Assembly: GCF_002994745.2 (NCBI RefSeq)
Contig: NC_037092.1
Span: 22,717,001-22,781,000, forward strand
Reading direction: 5' to 3'
Source of the DNA: Rosa chinensis
Lineage: Eukaryota; Streptophyta; Magnoliopsida; Rosales; Rosaceae
DNA length: 64,000 bases
The notes under the pieces were generated by a model. It saw only the letters and a program-made list of their open reading frames with translations, was not told the DNA's origin and searched no databases. Of this stretch, positions 11,413 through 24,906 are shown piece by piece (the stretch's first letter is position 1; every line of letters starts with the position of its first letter). A program made the translations under genes and the position numbers.

Positions 11413-13979
11413 ATGGCCTTTTTACACTGGCGGATGCAAATGATGAAACTCTCTTTGGTGATATTATTGGCAGCTGTAACAACAAGAGCAGCAGCTGATC
11501 AAGCCCTACATGGTTGTGCAGAAAAGTGCGGTGATATAACAATCCCATATCCATTTGGGATAGGCGATGGCTGCTACCTGCGTCCAGAATTCAACATCAC
11601 TTGTAATGGACCCACCACACCCACGTCAACAAACTTTGCAAACAGTACCTATACTTTTCCCATGGCCATAGCTAACTTTTCCATTTCTGAGGGTGAGCTG
11701 CAAGTCATGCAGGCCGTAGCCCTAGATTGTTATGACAACAAGGGTGTAAAGATAGCCAACAGCACAAGTACGCTGGAGCTGCCGCCTTCTTATACCATCT
11801 CTGCAAAAAACAAGTTCTTTCTCGTTGGCTGTAATAATGCAGCAATTTATGAAGGTCTACTTCAGTTCCCAGACCCAGATGAAGGAAGTGACTTCCAAGC
11901 AGCCGGGTTCACTGTGACCTTGTGTGTAAATGAGCTTGGCAAAGAGTTGCACGAGTCTTGTGACGGCTTTGGGTGTGCCCAAACTTCCATCCTTAGTGGA
12001 CTCCAAAATATCACTGTGTCCTTGGATGCACTTGATGCTGATAACCGAACAGATTCGTGGAGCTTAAAGTACCTGTGCAGCTACGCATTCATTGTGGACG
12101 AAGGCAATTTCACATTCTCCCCGGAGAGAAGTTTCCAACAATTGAATACCACAAGGCAGCAACTTCCAGTACTTATTAACTGGGCGATTGGGGGCGAGCC
12201 ATGTGAAGTAGCAAAGAAGAACCACAGTACTTATGCATGCAAAGAAAATACCACCTGTGTCGACCGAAGTACCATCACAAATGGTACGGTTGGTTACCTT
12301 TGCCACTGCTTGCCAGGTTACCATGGAAATCCGTACCTTGGTTGCCAAGGTAACTATGCACACCTTAGTGAAAGCTCAGTATGAGATTTACCTCATTGAT
12401 CTGTCACATTATATAACCTTTTCATGATATCATTTTTTTCTTTAATTTTTAATTTTTAGATATCGATGAGTGCCAGGCTTCAACTAACCCCTGCCAGAAT
12501 GGGAAGTGCATAAACTCACCTCCAGGAAATTATTCTTGTCAATGTAACGGAGGGTACAAAAACAAAGATCCAATAACTTGCGTTGAATATCCCAAAGCAA
12601 AGAACACTTCCCTGAAAATTTCATTGGGTGAGTACTTATACATATATACACGTATATTGATTAGGTAGGGACACTTAATTCAGTAAGCCATATGTAATAA
12701 TCTACCTTAGAAATTATTTTTGGTTGGGAGTTTTTAATCATGCATATCTATATTTTCAGGTCTCATTGTAGGATTCTTGGTTTTAGTTGTTTCAATGTCA
12801 TGGATATATTGGAAAATGAACAAAAGAAGGCTCATCAAACTCAAAGACAAGTACTTTAAAGAAAATGGCGGCTTAACATTACAGCAACGGCGCCTAGCTA
12901 CTCATGGAGGAGGAGTGGAGACAACAAAAATCTTTACGGCTGAAGAGCTTAAGAAGGCAACGAACAATTATAATGCAGGTGAAATTCTTGGTGAAGGAGG
13001 CTACGGAACAGTTTACAAAGGAATATTGCCTGATAAAAGAGTTGTAGCCATCAAAAAGTCAAAACTGGGTGCCCCAACTCAAAGTGATCAATTTGTCAAT
13101 GAGGTGACTATTCTTTCTCAAATCAACCATAGAAACGTGGTAAAATTATTAGGTTGTTGTTTCGAGACCGAAGTGCCTTTACTAGTATACGAGTACATCA
13201 CCGGTGGAACTCTTTCTGAGCATGTATTCAAGAAAAGACAAAGATCTGTGCTTTCATGGGAATTACGACTGAAGATAGCATCAGAAACGGCAGGGGCACT
13301 TGCATACTTGCACTCCTCTACTTCCACTCCAATCATACATCGAGACGTGAAATCAACGAATATATTATTGGATGACAATTACACGGCCAAAGTGTCAGAC
13401 TTTGGAGCTTCACGTTTCATTCCTATAGATCAAACTCAAGTAGCAACACTAGTGCAAGGGACACTTGGATACTTGGACCCTGAATACTGCCATTCAAACC
13501 AACTGACTGAAAAGAGTGATGTATATAGCTTTGGTGTTGTGCTAGCGGAGCTACTAACGACGAAAGTGGCAGTTTCTTTTGCTAGGCCCGAGGAAGAGAG
13601 AAACCTAGCAAGTTTGTTTATTTCTTCAATGGAAAAAGAATGCTTGAATCAAATTCTTGATGCTGAAATTCTGAATGAGAGGAATATGGAGACAATACGG
13701 CAAGTGGCGAATCTGGCGAAAAGATGTTTGAGGATAAAAGGAGAGGAAAGGCCTTTGATGAAAGAAGTAGCTATGGAGTTGGAGGGGATGAGAATTGAGG
13801 CAAAACATCCATGGAAATGTGGTAGTTCCTGCTCTGAGGGGACTGAGTACCTGTTAGGGTCATCCAATTCGAAGACTAATGTTGCGGATACTAAAGGTGA
13901 AGGTGTTTCTAGTGGTACGACCAGCGGGTATGCCAGTATGCAAATTCCGATGTTAATGTCACATGAACATGGGCGATAA
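11413..13979 (+). CDS. Wall-associated receptor kinase (WAK-like)
   Basis: Exons 11413-12349, 12460-12627 and 12760-13979 join in frame to 774 codons, and all introns are GT-AG. Order of parts: signal peptide (1-28); GUB_WAK galacturonan-binding domain with [17 protein letters not shown]; a Cys-rich EGF-like repeat ending NPYLGC; a calcium-binding EGF repeat encoded exactly by exon 2 (DIDEC, residues 313-317); membrane segment 370-388; kinase with G-loop [11 protein letters not shown] (446-456), Lys in VAIKK (about 467), [11 protein letters not shown] (Asp 564), DFG (582-584) and [10 protein letters not shown]. All catalytic residues are present and it is an RD kinase. The family binds pectin or oligogalacturonides at the wall and signals in defence and expansion. 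The three-exon layout is the classical WAK one. The gene appears intact. Confidence 0.95.
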
Positions 13980-15103
13980 TTGATCAAACTTTTGGTTTAG
14001 TTTAGTGTTAAATATGTAATGCTCTGGTGCGTTAGGATTGTGTTATGCTTAGAATCCTTTAATCATTTTCTGTTGGTTTAGCTACAATTAATTGTAGAGT
14101 TTTTTCTTCATGTGACACGTGTTAGTAAGATAGTGGATCTGGTAATCTACCAGATGTATAAATAACTGGCTGGGACTCTCCTCTTCTTCATCATTTTGTT
14201 TCTTTTTATTCAAGAAATATACAAAGCTTCGTACGTGTCTACTGGAACTCAGCACAGAACTGCTCATCTGAAGAGCTAATTTTGCTCATTGCATCTTCTT
14301 TTTGGAGATATTCGGTGTTCGCAGTATTCGGTTTTGTGAAAATTAAAATGGAATGGAACTATTGTACCATGTATATATCTGTTCTATAACACTTTTGTTG
14401 GTTTTGCAGCTCGAAGCTCTGCACTAGTTTGCTAGTCTTAATTATTTTCTCAAGGCTGTTGCCCCTGCATATACTCTAGATATTAAAGCTGCGTCCACAG
14501 CTCTCTGCTTGAGTGCATTGTTAACAAGGCAATGTGAACCCATTACAAGTGTCTCCCTTTATGTTATATTCCCAACTCATGCAATATAATGATCCTATCA
14601 TTTTGAATCTGCTTTCATGCCAAGTCCTCTTCTACTAGATTTTTTTTTTTTTCCACCTTGCGTGCCCTTAAACAATATCGCTCCCCACGAAATCAAGGAT
14701 GTTGCATAATAGAGTATGATTTGAAGATTTTTCGGGAGAAGTCTGATTCTCATTTGGAGATGATTGGCTAAAATATATAATTTGTGAGAGCCGGTGAGTA
14801 TTGAGGGTAAAGTACTTCGTACATATTGATCCTCGTCCTCTATAAGCAACAAAATATCTCTTTGTTCCAGCTATGTATATGCAAGTATTTGAGATATGAA
14901 ATTAATGAAAGCCAAAATGAAAAGTAAAAATAAATTGTAGGGTCAAGCGATGAACCTGTAAAAACAAAAATATTTAGCTAATTTGAAGATAAATTTTACT
15001 CCAACATAATATTTAGCAGCACAGGAAAGGAAAAAGTCCATTTTCCGCAAAGCCGACTGCTTTTCGCGTTGAGACAGAGAACAGAGTTGAATCAATAACT
15101 TCA
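13980..15103. other. Intergenic; second copy of duplicated segment from about 14239
   Basis: 13980-14238 is the 3' flank of the kinase gene, with no clear features beyond AT-rich sequence. 14239-15103 is colinear with 2096-2645 plus 8252-8658 of the first copy, except for the inverted block at about 14771-14937. It lacks the MULE and includes the probable ribokinase promoter and leader. Confidence 0.65.
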
Positions 15104-18100
15104 ATGAGAGCAATAGCGTTTTCACCCTCCCAACAATGGGACTCCAAAATCCAAACCCGTCTCCCAAATTCCTCACACACACCAATCCACACCAACCCAA
15201 ATCTCCAATTCAAAACCACAAGACACCCACTTCCCTGCTTCTCCCTAGACTCATCAAAATCCCAAACCCCACTGACCCCAATCACCCCCACAACCCCACC
15301 CCTCGTGGTGGTGGGCTCAGCCAATGCAGACATCTATGTTGAGATTGAGAGACTCCCCAAGGAGGGTGAGACCATCTCAGCCAAAACAGGTCAGACCCTG
15401 GCTGGGGGCAAAGGTGCCAACCAGGCTGCCTGTGGTGGCAAGCTGGCTTACCCAACCTACTTTGTGGGCCAGGTGGGTCAGGATGCCCATGGCAAACTGG
15501 TCACTGAGGCCCTCAGGGGTCGTGGGGTCCACCTGGATCACCTGACTAGTGTGGCTGCTGCACCCACTGGGCATGCTGTGGTGATGTTGCAGAGTGATGG
15601 GCAGAACTCCATTATCATTGTGGGTGGCGCCAACATGAGGTGTTGGCCTGAGAGGCTGAGTGATGAGGATTTGAGGGTTGTGAGGAGTGCTGGGATTGTT
15701 TTGCTGCAGAGGGAGATTCCAGAAGTGGTCAACATTCAGGTTGCAAAGGTCAGAGCTTTGTGATTGAATGATACGCTTTCGGTTTTTATACGATATTGTT
15801 GTGTTGTGTTAGATTGGGAGTATATGATCTTACTGTGCCTTTTGTGTGTTACTTGCAAGATCATTTTTATTCCCTGAGGTGTTTGAACTTGAAGTATGTT
15901 TACTCTGGTCATGCTTGGTGGTTTTGTAGAGTTTGTGAGATCATGTAATTGTCGTGTGCGATTATGTTTTAGGGTATTAGAAAGCTTTTAGCTTGTGAAA
16001 TCTGGCTAGGTGAAAGAAAGAGGGTTATTGGATTTCTACCTGGTTTGATGTCCATTGTCATTCGGTGTTGAGAATGTGCTAATGTGGTGGAGATATTGAA
16101 AGTCAAAATGTGGGAGTTGATATTAATATGTTTATGAGTTATGAATTTGTATGGGGATGCCATGTTCTGCTAACAGAAAAGAGACCTAACACAGATGAAA
16201 CAGTACTAGCTCAACAGAATACTTGTTCTTTGGCAATCTATGTAACTTTATATTCTTCTCAGAATAAGAGGAATTTCTGTTTATCTTCTGAATGGCATTA
16301 GTCAAATCAACCAATTTATTGTTTGTCTCTATATACAATGAATAGTTCAGAATAGCTTTTTCAGACCAACAAGGTGAATAGAATAAATGAATTTCGGTCT
16401 TTTGGAGAGACTATGCACTTAAAATTTCTACTTGTAGCATATGTGCAAAAAATCTCACCAAATTTCTATCAAGTTGTTTTCTGATATTGAAACCCAATAG
16501 TGGTTAATCCAATGAGTTAATAATTGCTTCTTAGAATGTATAGGACAATTGCGATTTCTCCAGAGGATTAACTGATGACTGGTGCAAATATATTTTAGTC
16601 GTGAATTAAGGTCTATTTCCTTTAAACAGCACATAGTTGAATATGATTTACAATGATAGCTTTATTGTTTTGTAGTTGAATCTGAAGATGAAAAAAAGGG
16701 GAATATCAGTAGATGCTTTGGAATCAGATTTCCATTGACCCCAAAGAATAGCTGCAAAGAAAATCTACATATTACACCTATGATAAAAAAGTAATAGTCT
16801 GTTGTATATATTTTTCTCTTACATTACTGTTCCTCTGTATCCTATTCGGCTCATAAGTATATTGATATTTATTTTTTCCTCATTTGTCTCTACATTATCT
16901 ATGTAGTAACCTGATGTACTGCTTAACCAGTAGTTGAACTTTGGACTCTGAAGACTACCAAAATTCTTGGCATGCTTTGTACATCAGTTCTGTATGCGGG
17001 GCATATCTATAGCCCATATATTCTTTTGACAGTTAAACATTAAAAGATTAGTGTATGGGTTAGACTTGCATCATTGGGTGACCGGTTTGTGTCTCTTCAA
17101 TTGTTATGTTCCATATGCTTTCCAGAGAATTCCTTTAGCTTATGACTGCAAAATGTGAAAACATGGCTAATCTGTGCATGGATGGGAGTTCTTTGTTGGT
17201 TTTAAGGATTGAAAATTTTCAAGAAGTAATGCATTTGGATTTTGAATACTTGAGAAATGTCAAATTGACCCTTTAAATGAGTTAGATACAGAGTTTTCAA
17301 TTTAAATCGAAATCTTTTAAATTTGCATATTGTAAATGCAACCTAATGGATTTGTTTGCTTTTCAGCAGTTTAGTTCCTTGAACACACTCTAGATAAATC
17401 ACTTTGATGTTTCCTGCATTCCAGATTGTTTCCTAGAAAAATTTTGGGGTACCATGTCTTTGTGCTAGTTTCTGTATTGTACGGTTTTTAGTAAAGGTTG
17501 CAACTGGTGATGCCTAAGATAACCATCATCTTCATTATGTGTGACCTGAATTCTTGCATGAATGAAATAAGAGAAATAAGCCAAAACTCTGCCTACCTGC
17601 TTCCTCCCATTAGGTAAAGTTTTGACTTTATAAGTTTATAGTTGGATGGGTTTGCTGGTGTCACATCAATACCCTTGGTGATCTAACTGTTCCTTGTTTT
17701 CCTGATTTAGGCCAGTTGCTGCTTATGCAATATACTTTAGACAGTCAGTTTGCTTTTATGCATCAACAGTAACCATAAACATAAAGTGTCTTAATATTCA
17801 TTGCCTATCTCTTACATACAGTTTATCCAGTCTGACATATCATTTTATCTTTAGGCTGCCAAGAGTGCAGGTGTACCAGTCATTTTGGATGCCGGAGGAA
17901 TGGATACACCAATCTCCCAGGAGCTATTGAACTATGTTGATATTTTTAGCCCAAACGAAAGTGAACTTGGTCGTTTGACAGGAATGCCGACTGAAAGCTT
18001 TGAACAGATTAGTAATGCCGTTGTCAAATGCCATAAAATGGTGAGTTTTGCTAAATTAAAGCAGTCTTTGTAACTTGGGCTTCTTTGGCGTTTTCTATGA

Positions 18101-19097
18101 ATTGAAGAATTTTCATTCTCTGATGATTTATTAAAACCATACTTCTTTTAAAATATATTGGTTAGCTGTTTACTTGTAAGTATATGTACAGTTTTATTCA
18201 TGCTATGTAGATCTATGACAGAGAGGCACAATATCATGCAAATATTAGAATCTTCGCTGTTTATGAAATTCTTTAACAGTTCCTTTATCACCATCTTTAT
18301 GACGGCTAGATGGCATTGATTTAGATGATTAGGGTCTGATTTCAGCCAAATGGGGTCATCAATCTCTAAGGGTTGCTTTTGTTTTTGGATGGTCCACCAA
18401 TACAAGTTTTAAGTTGACCCATGTAATGGTATTAACTGTGGGGGTTCTGATCAGTGAACTTTCAATGACACTTCTCTGCTTTTCTTTTATCAATCTGGAC
18501 AGTTAGGAAAGTGTTTAGAACTTACAGATTTTTTTTTTTCAACTCTGGTAACTCGGCAACTCTTCCCTGCTAAAGCACTGAACCAAGTTTGTCGTGAAAA
18601 TGTGATATTATGACTATCATAATTCATGTCTTAAGTACCAGAAAAGGAATAACCCTTGCAGTTGAGGAGCTGTGATTCTAGCTAGTCGATACTCATTATG
18701 TCTACTTTCAGGGTGTTAAGCAAGTCCTAGTAAAACTTGGGGACAAAGGGTCTGCTCTATTTGTAGAAGGTGATGAACCAATTAAACAACCTGTCATATC
18801 TGCTGCGAAAGTACTTGATACTACTGGAGCCGGTGATACATTTACTGCCTCTTTTGCTGTTGCTTTTGTGGAGGGCAAGTCCATAAAGGAATGCCTGAGA
18901 TTTGCAGGTGAGGGTGGCTGCACCTTATAAAATTTTCTTTATAATATTCTCTATAAAGGATTTCTTTAGCAAAAGATTTATGCGCCTACTTTTCACTTTT
19001 GTCAGCTGCGGCCGCTTCTCTTTGTGTTCAAGTGAAGGGAGCCATTCCTAGCATGCCCGAGAGGAAATCAGTTTTGAATCTTCTTCAATCTCTTTGA
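15104..19097 (+). CDS. RBSK: Ribokinase, PfkB family, probably plastid-targeted
   Basis: Exons 15104-15748, 17855-18040, 18712-18907 and 19006-19097 give 372 codons with all junctions in frame and GT-AG introns. Residues 1 to about 65 are Ser/Thr/Pro/Arg-rich and look like a chloroplast transit peptide. The catalytic domain starts LVVVGSANADIYVEI. PfkB signature 1 (GGKGANQAA) is at 101-109. Signature 2 (DTTGAGDTF, 313-321) supplies the anion hole and catalytic Asp (about 319). The enzyme phosphorylates ribose from nucleoside breakdown to ribose-5-phosphate. Intron 1 is long (2.1 kb). An exon-1 pseudogene copy lies at 8659-9350. An ATAATAAAA signal follows the stop at about 19148. Confidence 0.95.
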
Positions 19098-19590
19098 GGA
19101 TAACATTGTATCTAAGAGTCGATAGGTTTTTAACATGCTTGTTCATATAATAAAATCCTTCTTTTACCTTCTATCGACTCAACGAAACTGTTATCTTGTT
19201 TCCATTTCCAACAGCAGATGTAACATTCCATGATATATGCATCTTTCGCACATAAATTGAATTTTAACGCAAAAACTCATGAAGCAACCAATTTGCTAGC
19301 ATCTTCCCCTTCTATAGTTTCTCTATTATTAAACCTTTCAAGCTCACATGAGGAGTAAAATTCCTTATACAGACAAGTAGCTTGGAGGAGCATCGTGACA
19401 TTCTTGATTCTCGATAAAAGAATTCTTGTGGAGAGGGGAAACTGTTGCAACAGTTTTACTCCGTATTTTTTTTTTTTTAATGGTTACTCCATATCTTTAT
19501 TGGTCACACAATTTGGTTTTATTTTAAATAAATTTTGAAGAAAAGACACTAAATTAGGGAAGTAATGAGTGTTAGTAATAACAAATAAAA
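19098..19590. other. 3' flank of ribokinase gene
   Basis: Contains the likely poly(A) region near 19148 and AT-rich DNA. No gene seen. Confidence 0.5.
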
Positions 19591-19886
19591 GGGAGAATAT
19601 CACAAATTGTTTGACACTTTGGTTACTCAACTTTAACTCTGTTAGTCACTTTAGTTACTTTGTTAATTTTTTTTATTAAAACAAAAAAATTATTTGTCAC
19701 AATATTAATGATATTTTCGTCCAACCAATTGTGAAAAATTGAGAAATCTGTATTAGAATAATTTGGAAAAGTGATTAAAGTGAGATAAAATGCCCCTTAG
19801 GTGACTAAAGTAATTGACAGAGTAATAGTTGAGTGACCAAAATGACAAATGAGTCATAGTTAAGTGACCATTTGTGGAATTCTCCC
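19591..19886. mobile_element. MITE, probably Mutator-type
   Basis: 296 bp. The ends are inverted repeats starting GGGAGAAT, with extended imperfect similarity over about 100 bp built from repeated 'TTAGTCACTTTAGTTA'-like motifs. The 9 bp flanks are CAAATAAAA and TAAATAAAA (one mismatch), a MULE-length target-site duplication. No coding capacity. Confidence 0.78.
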
Positions 19887-20420
19887 TAAATAAAAATAAA
19901 AAACCTATCGATCTTAATCACATAATTATGTAAATACTACAATTATGTGGCATTATATGGTTGTCCATATAATTATTTGGAGGTTAATTTGTAATATTCA
20001 CTAACTAGCATCTTCATGATCTAATATCAAGTAAGCTTGTAAGTAATCACCAAATTGTTTGCTTAATTTATGATTGATCACCAAGTAACTTGCAGTGACC
20101 ACCAAGTTAAAATATGAGTGGTAATCAAGTAACTCCAACCCTATACAGGGTTAGTGAATCGTGAAATGGTCAAAGAGGACACACCACTTTCTTGCATCTA
20201 TTCTCCTTTTACTTTCTATAGCGAGCAAATTACCCTATTTTATAACAAGACGCCCCAACTTGTTTGGAGGTCGAGGCTTTCTATCGTCTACTAGGGTTTA
20301 CGGTGTCAATATCTTCTTGAGCCAACCTCGAGCTGCCACGTCATATAAATAATAAACCAATATTTGGAGAAACCACACGTCACAAATATTCCAAAAGAAC
20401 CCAAATTGTCAATAGGGCAG
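19887..20420. other. Gene-free interval
   Basis: AT-rich DNA between the MITE and the AsnRS leader. No coding features recognised. Confidence 0.4.
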
Positions 20421-20439
20421 AATCCAGTGAAAGAGAATC

Positions 20440-20575
20440 CATCACTTCCTAATCCTCTTCTTCTTCTTCTTCTTATTCTTAGTGCCGCCGCACACCAACT
20501 TCAAACCCTAAATTTGAACAAGAAGAAAGAGAGGAAGCCCAAATCGAATCGGGTACTCAAATCCAGCTCTTCTGG
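20440..20575 (+). other. Probable non-coding first exon of the AsnRS gene
   Basis: A CTT-repeat tract (20457-20474), typical of plant 5' leaders, precedes a GTAAG donor after 20575. Acceptor candidates lie at 21247 (TTCAG) and 21320 (ACAAG), just before the ATG at 21335. This suggests a leader intron, a feature often seen in constitutively expressed plant genes. Transcript ends are not known. Confidence 0.45.
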
Positions 20576-21334
20576 GTAAGCAGATTTGGTTTTAGCACTC
20601 TGAAATCTAGATTATTTATAGTGGTCTATTTCTCTTTGGTTTGCTAACAAATTGTATGATAAATCTGATTGTTTATGTGATGCTGATGCTAGCTAGATAA
20701 GAAATATGGGTTCGCTATCATCTCCATCTTTGGATTGAAAAGTAACCATCTTTGGTTTTTGTTCTGCTTGCAATCTTTACGAACCTATATGTTAATGTTT
20801 GCTAGTTTTGGTAAATGCTTCATCCATGGAACCCGTGCAGGTTTTTGTTGTGTATTTCACATAGATTTTTATATGTTACTTGGTTTTACTTATAGCTTTA
20901 GTCAATTCTTGAAATTTTGGATGCTTTGGATTACCCTTGCTTGTGCAGAGTAAAACCCTACGTTGATTTTGTTCATGTTTCTAGTTGTGTGTGCTACTTT
21001 TGTTTTCGTCGGTTTATCTTTACTGGAGAGTATCGTTCCGATAATGCCAGCTAGTTTGGTTGGTCATGTGTGATGCTTCATCCATGGAAGCCTGGCTGGT
21101 GTTCCTTATGAATTTCACTGTGCTTTTCATCTTCACACCTCATTTTTACTGTCAGTTCTAGTTTGTTGTCCCTGCATTGGAATATACACATATACTTTTC
21201 TTTTAAAGATGAAATCCTAAAGTTGTCCTTTGTGTTTACTAATTCAGGTCACACATTCAGCTACCAGCCAATCTGTTTTAGCTTAACTCTGAGTTGTTAG
21301 TATTTACATTGGGTTACAAGTGACAACAATTCTA

Positions 21335-23998
21335 ATGGCTACCGATTCGGCACAGTTAGGTTCCCAACTGGCTGAAGCAACTTTAAACGAATCTGTCTCC
21401 GCTCTGAAAGCAGAATTTTCTGACAGAGTTCCCATCAGATCCATAATATCACGAACTGATGGGGGGTCTGGGTTTGCCGGGCAGCATGTCCGGATTGGTG
21501 GTTGGGTGAAGACGGGCAGGAAGGCAGACAAGGATGCATTTGCTTTTCTGGAACTTAATGATGGATCATGCCCTGGCAACTTACAGGTGATTGTGGAAGC
21601 AGACAAGGGTGACCTTGGGCAGCTTGTGCCAACCGGTACATGTGTGGTTGTGGATGGCGTGCTTAAGCTGCCCCCAGCTGGGGCCAAGCAGAAGGTGGAG
21701 CTTAGAGTTGAGAAGGTGGTCCATTTAGGTCCAGTTGACCCTGCTAAATATCCGTTGCCCAAGACCAAGCTCACCCTTGAGTTTTTGAGGGACGTTGTTC
21801 ATCTCCGTTCCAGAACTAACACCATCTCTGCAGTTGCTCGCATCAGAAATGCCCTGGCATATGCAACTCATACATTTTTCCAAAAGCATGGCTTCCTTTA
21901 TGTGCACACTCCAATTATCACTACCAGTGATTGTGAGGGTGCTGGTGAAATGTTCCAAGTCACAACATTGATTAGCGAAGGTGAAAGGTTGGAGAGGGAG
22001 CTGATTAAGAACCCTGCCCCATCTGAAGCAGACCTAGAAGCTGCCAAGCTAATCATCAAGGAAAAAGGAGATGCTGTTTCACAGCTGAAATCTGCTAAAG
22101 CAAGTAAGGAGGAGATTGGTGCTGCAGTCGCTGAACTTAAAAGGGCGAAGGAGAATGCATTGAAGCTGGAGGAGAGATCAAAGCTTCAGCCAGGAATCCC
22201 CAAAAAGGATGGGAAGATTGACTATACACAAGATTTCTTTGCCCGTCAAGCTTTTTTGACCGTTTCTGGCCAACTCCAAGTGGAGTCTTATGCATGTGCT
22301 CTTAGTAGTGTGTATACATTTGGGCCTACTTTTCGTGCTGAGAATTCACACACTTCACGGCATTTGGCAGAATTCTGGATGGTGGAGCCTGAATTAGCGT
22401 TTGCAGAGCTCAAGGTATGTTAAGTTCACATTGTGAACCTTAAATCTAGCATAGTCTTCACTTAATAAGATACTTGACATTAAAATCCCTAACAACAGAT
22501 CTGTCCTGCTTATCATTTCTTCATGTCCGTTATATTTTTGCCTCAAGAGCCTTCCAAGTATTGCCAAGTCCCTTATATCCCTAGGTGATTGTTGATAGTG
22601 GTGATTAATCAGGAATTTAATGCTAACTTTCATGTAGGACAAACATTTTTTTTATATTTTCCTTCAGTTTGATTTTGCTGTGATTTATAGTTTAACCGCC
22701 TCCTTATAAAGGAGATGCATTATCTTCCTTCCAGTAATCATTTATCATTTGTATTTGTTTCTTGAATCCTGTTCTTGTATAGTACACAGCTACTCTTTCC
22801 AAAATTGTTGTTTTTAGTGGTGATATGCCTGGAAATCAATGCAAACCTTCATTTCAAATTACTTGGAGATGCCATTTGGTTTATTTTCTCTGGGAGCATA
22901 GGAGCAGCTCATTCCTCAACTTTTTGTTGTCTATGTAATTTTTCAATTTTTAATCTTATTGTGTATCCGGAAGTCTTACACTTAGTCTTCTGATGTAGGA
23001 TGACATGAACTGTGCAGAGGCGTATGTGAAATTCTTGTGTCAGTGGTTACTTGACAACTGCTCTGACGATATGGAGTTTATTTCTCGGCAATTTGATAAA
23101 ACTTGCATAGACCGTCTAAAGATGGTTGCATCCACACCGTTTGAACGGATTACATATACAGAAGCTGTGGAGCTGCTAATTGATGCTGTGAAAAATGGCA
23201 AGAAGTTTGAGAATCATGTAGAGTGGGGGATTGACTTGGCATCTGAACATGAAAGGTACTCCTGCATCATTGTTCTGCTCGATCAGTCGTATTATGGCTG
23301 CTGATTATAGGGAGTTTACTGATTCATTGTCTTGCTCCAGATTCTTAACAGAGGTGAAATTTCAGAAGCCTGTTATTGTGTACAATTACCCAAAAGGGAT
23401 CAAAGCTTTCTACATGAGACTCAATGATGATAACAAAACAGTGGCTGCTATGGATGTCCTTGTACCAAAGGTGGGCATTACCCTATCAAGGATTCTGTCA
23501 TTGAGTTCTTTTTGCATGGTTTTTTTATACACTAATGTGTTGTGCATCTTTTGCTGTATTGACATTCATATTTTTTGCTTATATTTCAGGTGGGAGAGTT
23601 GATTGGGGGTAGCCAAAGGGAAGAACGCTATGATGTGATTCATAGCAGGTATGAGAACTGTGCTGCTTTAAATTGATGCACATACTGCTTCCTTTTAGTC
23701 TTTTTGTTTTTCAGTCGAAGTTTTCTTTAACATTCTCCTTAAGAAGAATTATGACATATCTTTCATTGTAGTTTCTTATGCCCAACTTTTCTTGGCATCT
23801 ATTATGTATTGCAGGATTGCAGAGATGGGTCTGCCTATTGAGCCGTACGAGTGGTATCTTGACTTGCGCCGCTTTGGAACTGTCAAACATGCTGGTTTTG
23901 GTTTAGGGTTTGAACGGATGCTTTTGTTTGCCACAGGCCTTGACAATATCAGAGATGTTATTCCATTCCCTAGATATCCTGGAAGAGCAGATCTTTAA
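21335..23998 (+). CDS. SYNC1: Asparagine-tRNA ligase, cytoplasmic
   Basis: Exons 21335-22414, 22999-23255, 23341-23470, 23590-23648 and 23815-23998 join to 569 codons. ATG at 21335 (MATDSAQLG) is chosen because the codon upstream in frame (21320) is GTG. The OB-fold anticodon-binding domain ([29 protein letters not shown]) is followed by the class II core: motif 1 region ([19 protein letters not shown]), motif 2 ([21 protein letters not shown]) and motif 3 ([12 protein letters not shown]). A charged helical insert of about 55 residues (near 229-283) resembles the WHEP-like insert of plant cytosolic AsnRS. The enzyme charges tRNA-Asn with asparagine using ATP. No organelle-targeting peptide is seen. 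The gene appears intact. Confidence 0.95.
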
Positions 23999-24669
23999 GA
24001 CAGTAGTCTAGTCTACGAGTTTGATGGGTAATATTCGAATTTGTTTTCCATTAATCCCTGTGTGGGCTTTCTCTAGGTTAACCACAGTAATGTCTCATTA
24101 ATATTCCAAAATTTAGACCATTGTATACTGTTTTCTGAATTTATGTTATCTGAATAGCAAGTTTGTGCTCCCTGCGATTCTGCAGTTCAATATTACTTGG
24201 CTTTCGTAAAACGATTGTTTTTGGCTACTGGACATATTTTGAAATTGATTAATGGTTTTGAAGATTGGTCTTCCGTAGTTTTTGTTAGAACTGGTTGTTG
24301 CCCATTTGAGAAACTTCATCCAGGAGACAAGGACAAGGAACAAACTTGTTACAAACACATTTTGAACACTTTCTTCATAAATGCTGGAATTGTGATCCAT
24401 CAATTGAAATTATTCTATGCACCGACGGCAAATGAGCCAACACTTATAAGCGGATCTCAATTCTTGATATTAATAATTAACATTTTTATTAATAACCTAA
24501 GAGTGTATTTAATATAATCTTACCATCTATTTATGACGGTGCAAGTGATGTCATTTAGCTAGATAATTAATTGACTACTTTTCTGTTTAGGATTGATGTT
24601 ATTTTTTCCCTTCCTTCCTTCCTTTCATCTTAATCATCTTATCACCATTAATAATTTGAGTATAAGTTA
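23999..24669. other. 3' flank of AsnRS gene
   Basis: 3' UTR and AT-rich spacer up to the transposon. An open frame at 24197-24517 has no recognisable family. Confidence 0.45.
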
Positions 24670-24787
24670 GGGGCCGTGATCACTTACCCAATTTTAACCT
24701 AAAAATTACCCACTTGCTCCATTAAGAGTTTTTTGACCCCATTTACCCAATCTAACTTCTACTGACATAATTACCCTCATTTTAATC

Positions 24788-24809
24788 TCTCTCTCTCTTC
24801 CCCCTCACC

Positions 24810-24892
<83 letters not shown>
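24788..24892. repeat. (CT)n microsatellite
   Basis: Nearly uninterrupted CT dinucleotides over roughly 100 bp, just inside the left TIR of the MULE-like element. Confidence 0.95.
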
Positions 24893-24893
<1 letters not shown>

Positions 24894-24906
24894 CCTTCCC
24901 CCCTAG

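Noticed and set aside
14030..14235. Possible solo LTR (promoter-like TATAAATAA and TTTATTCAAGAAATATAC)
   Set aside because: No convincing TG...CA ends or 5 bp target duplication could be placed.
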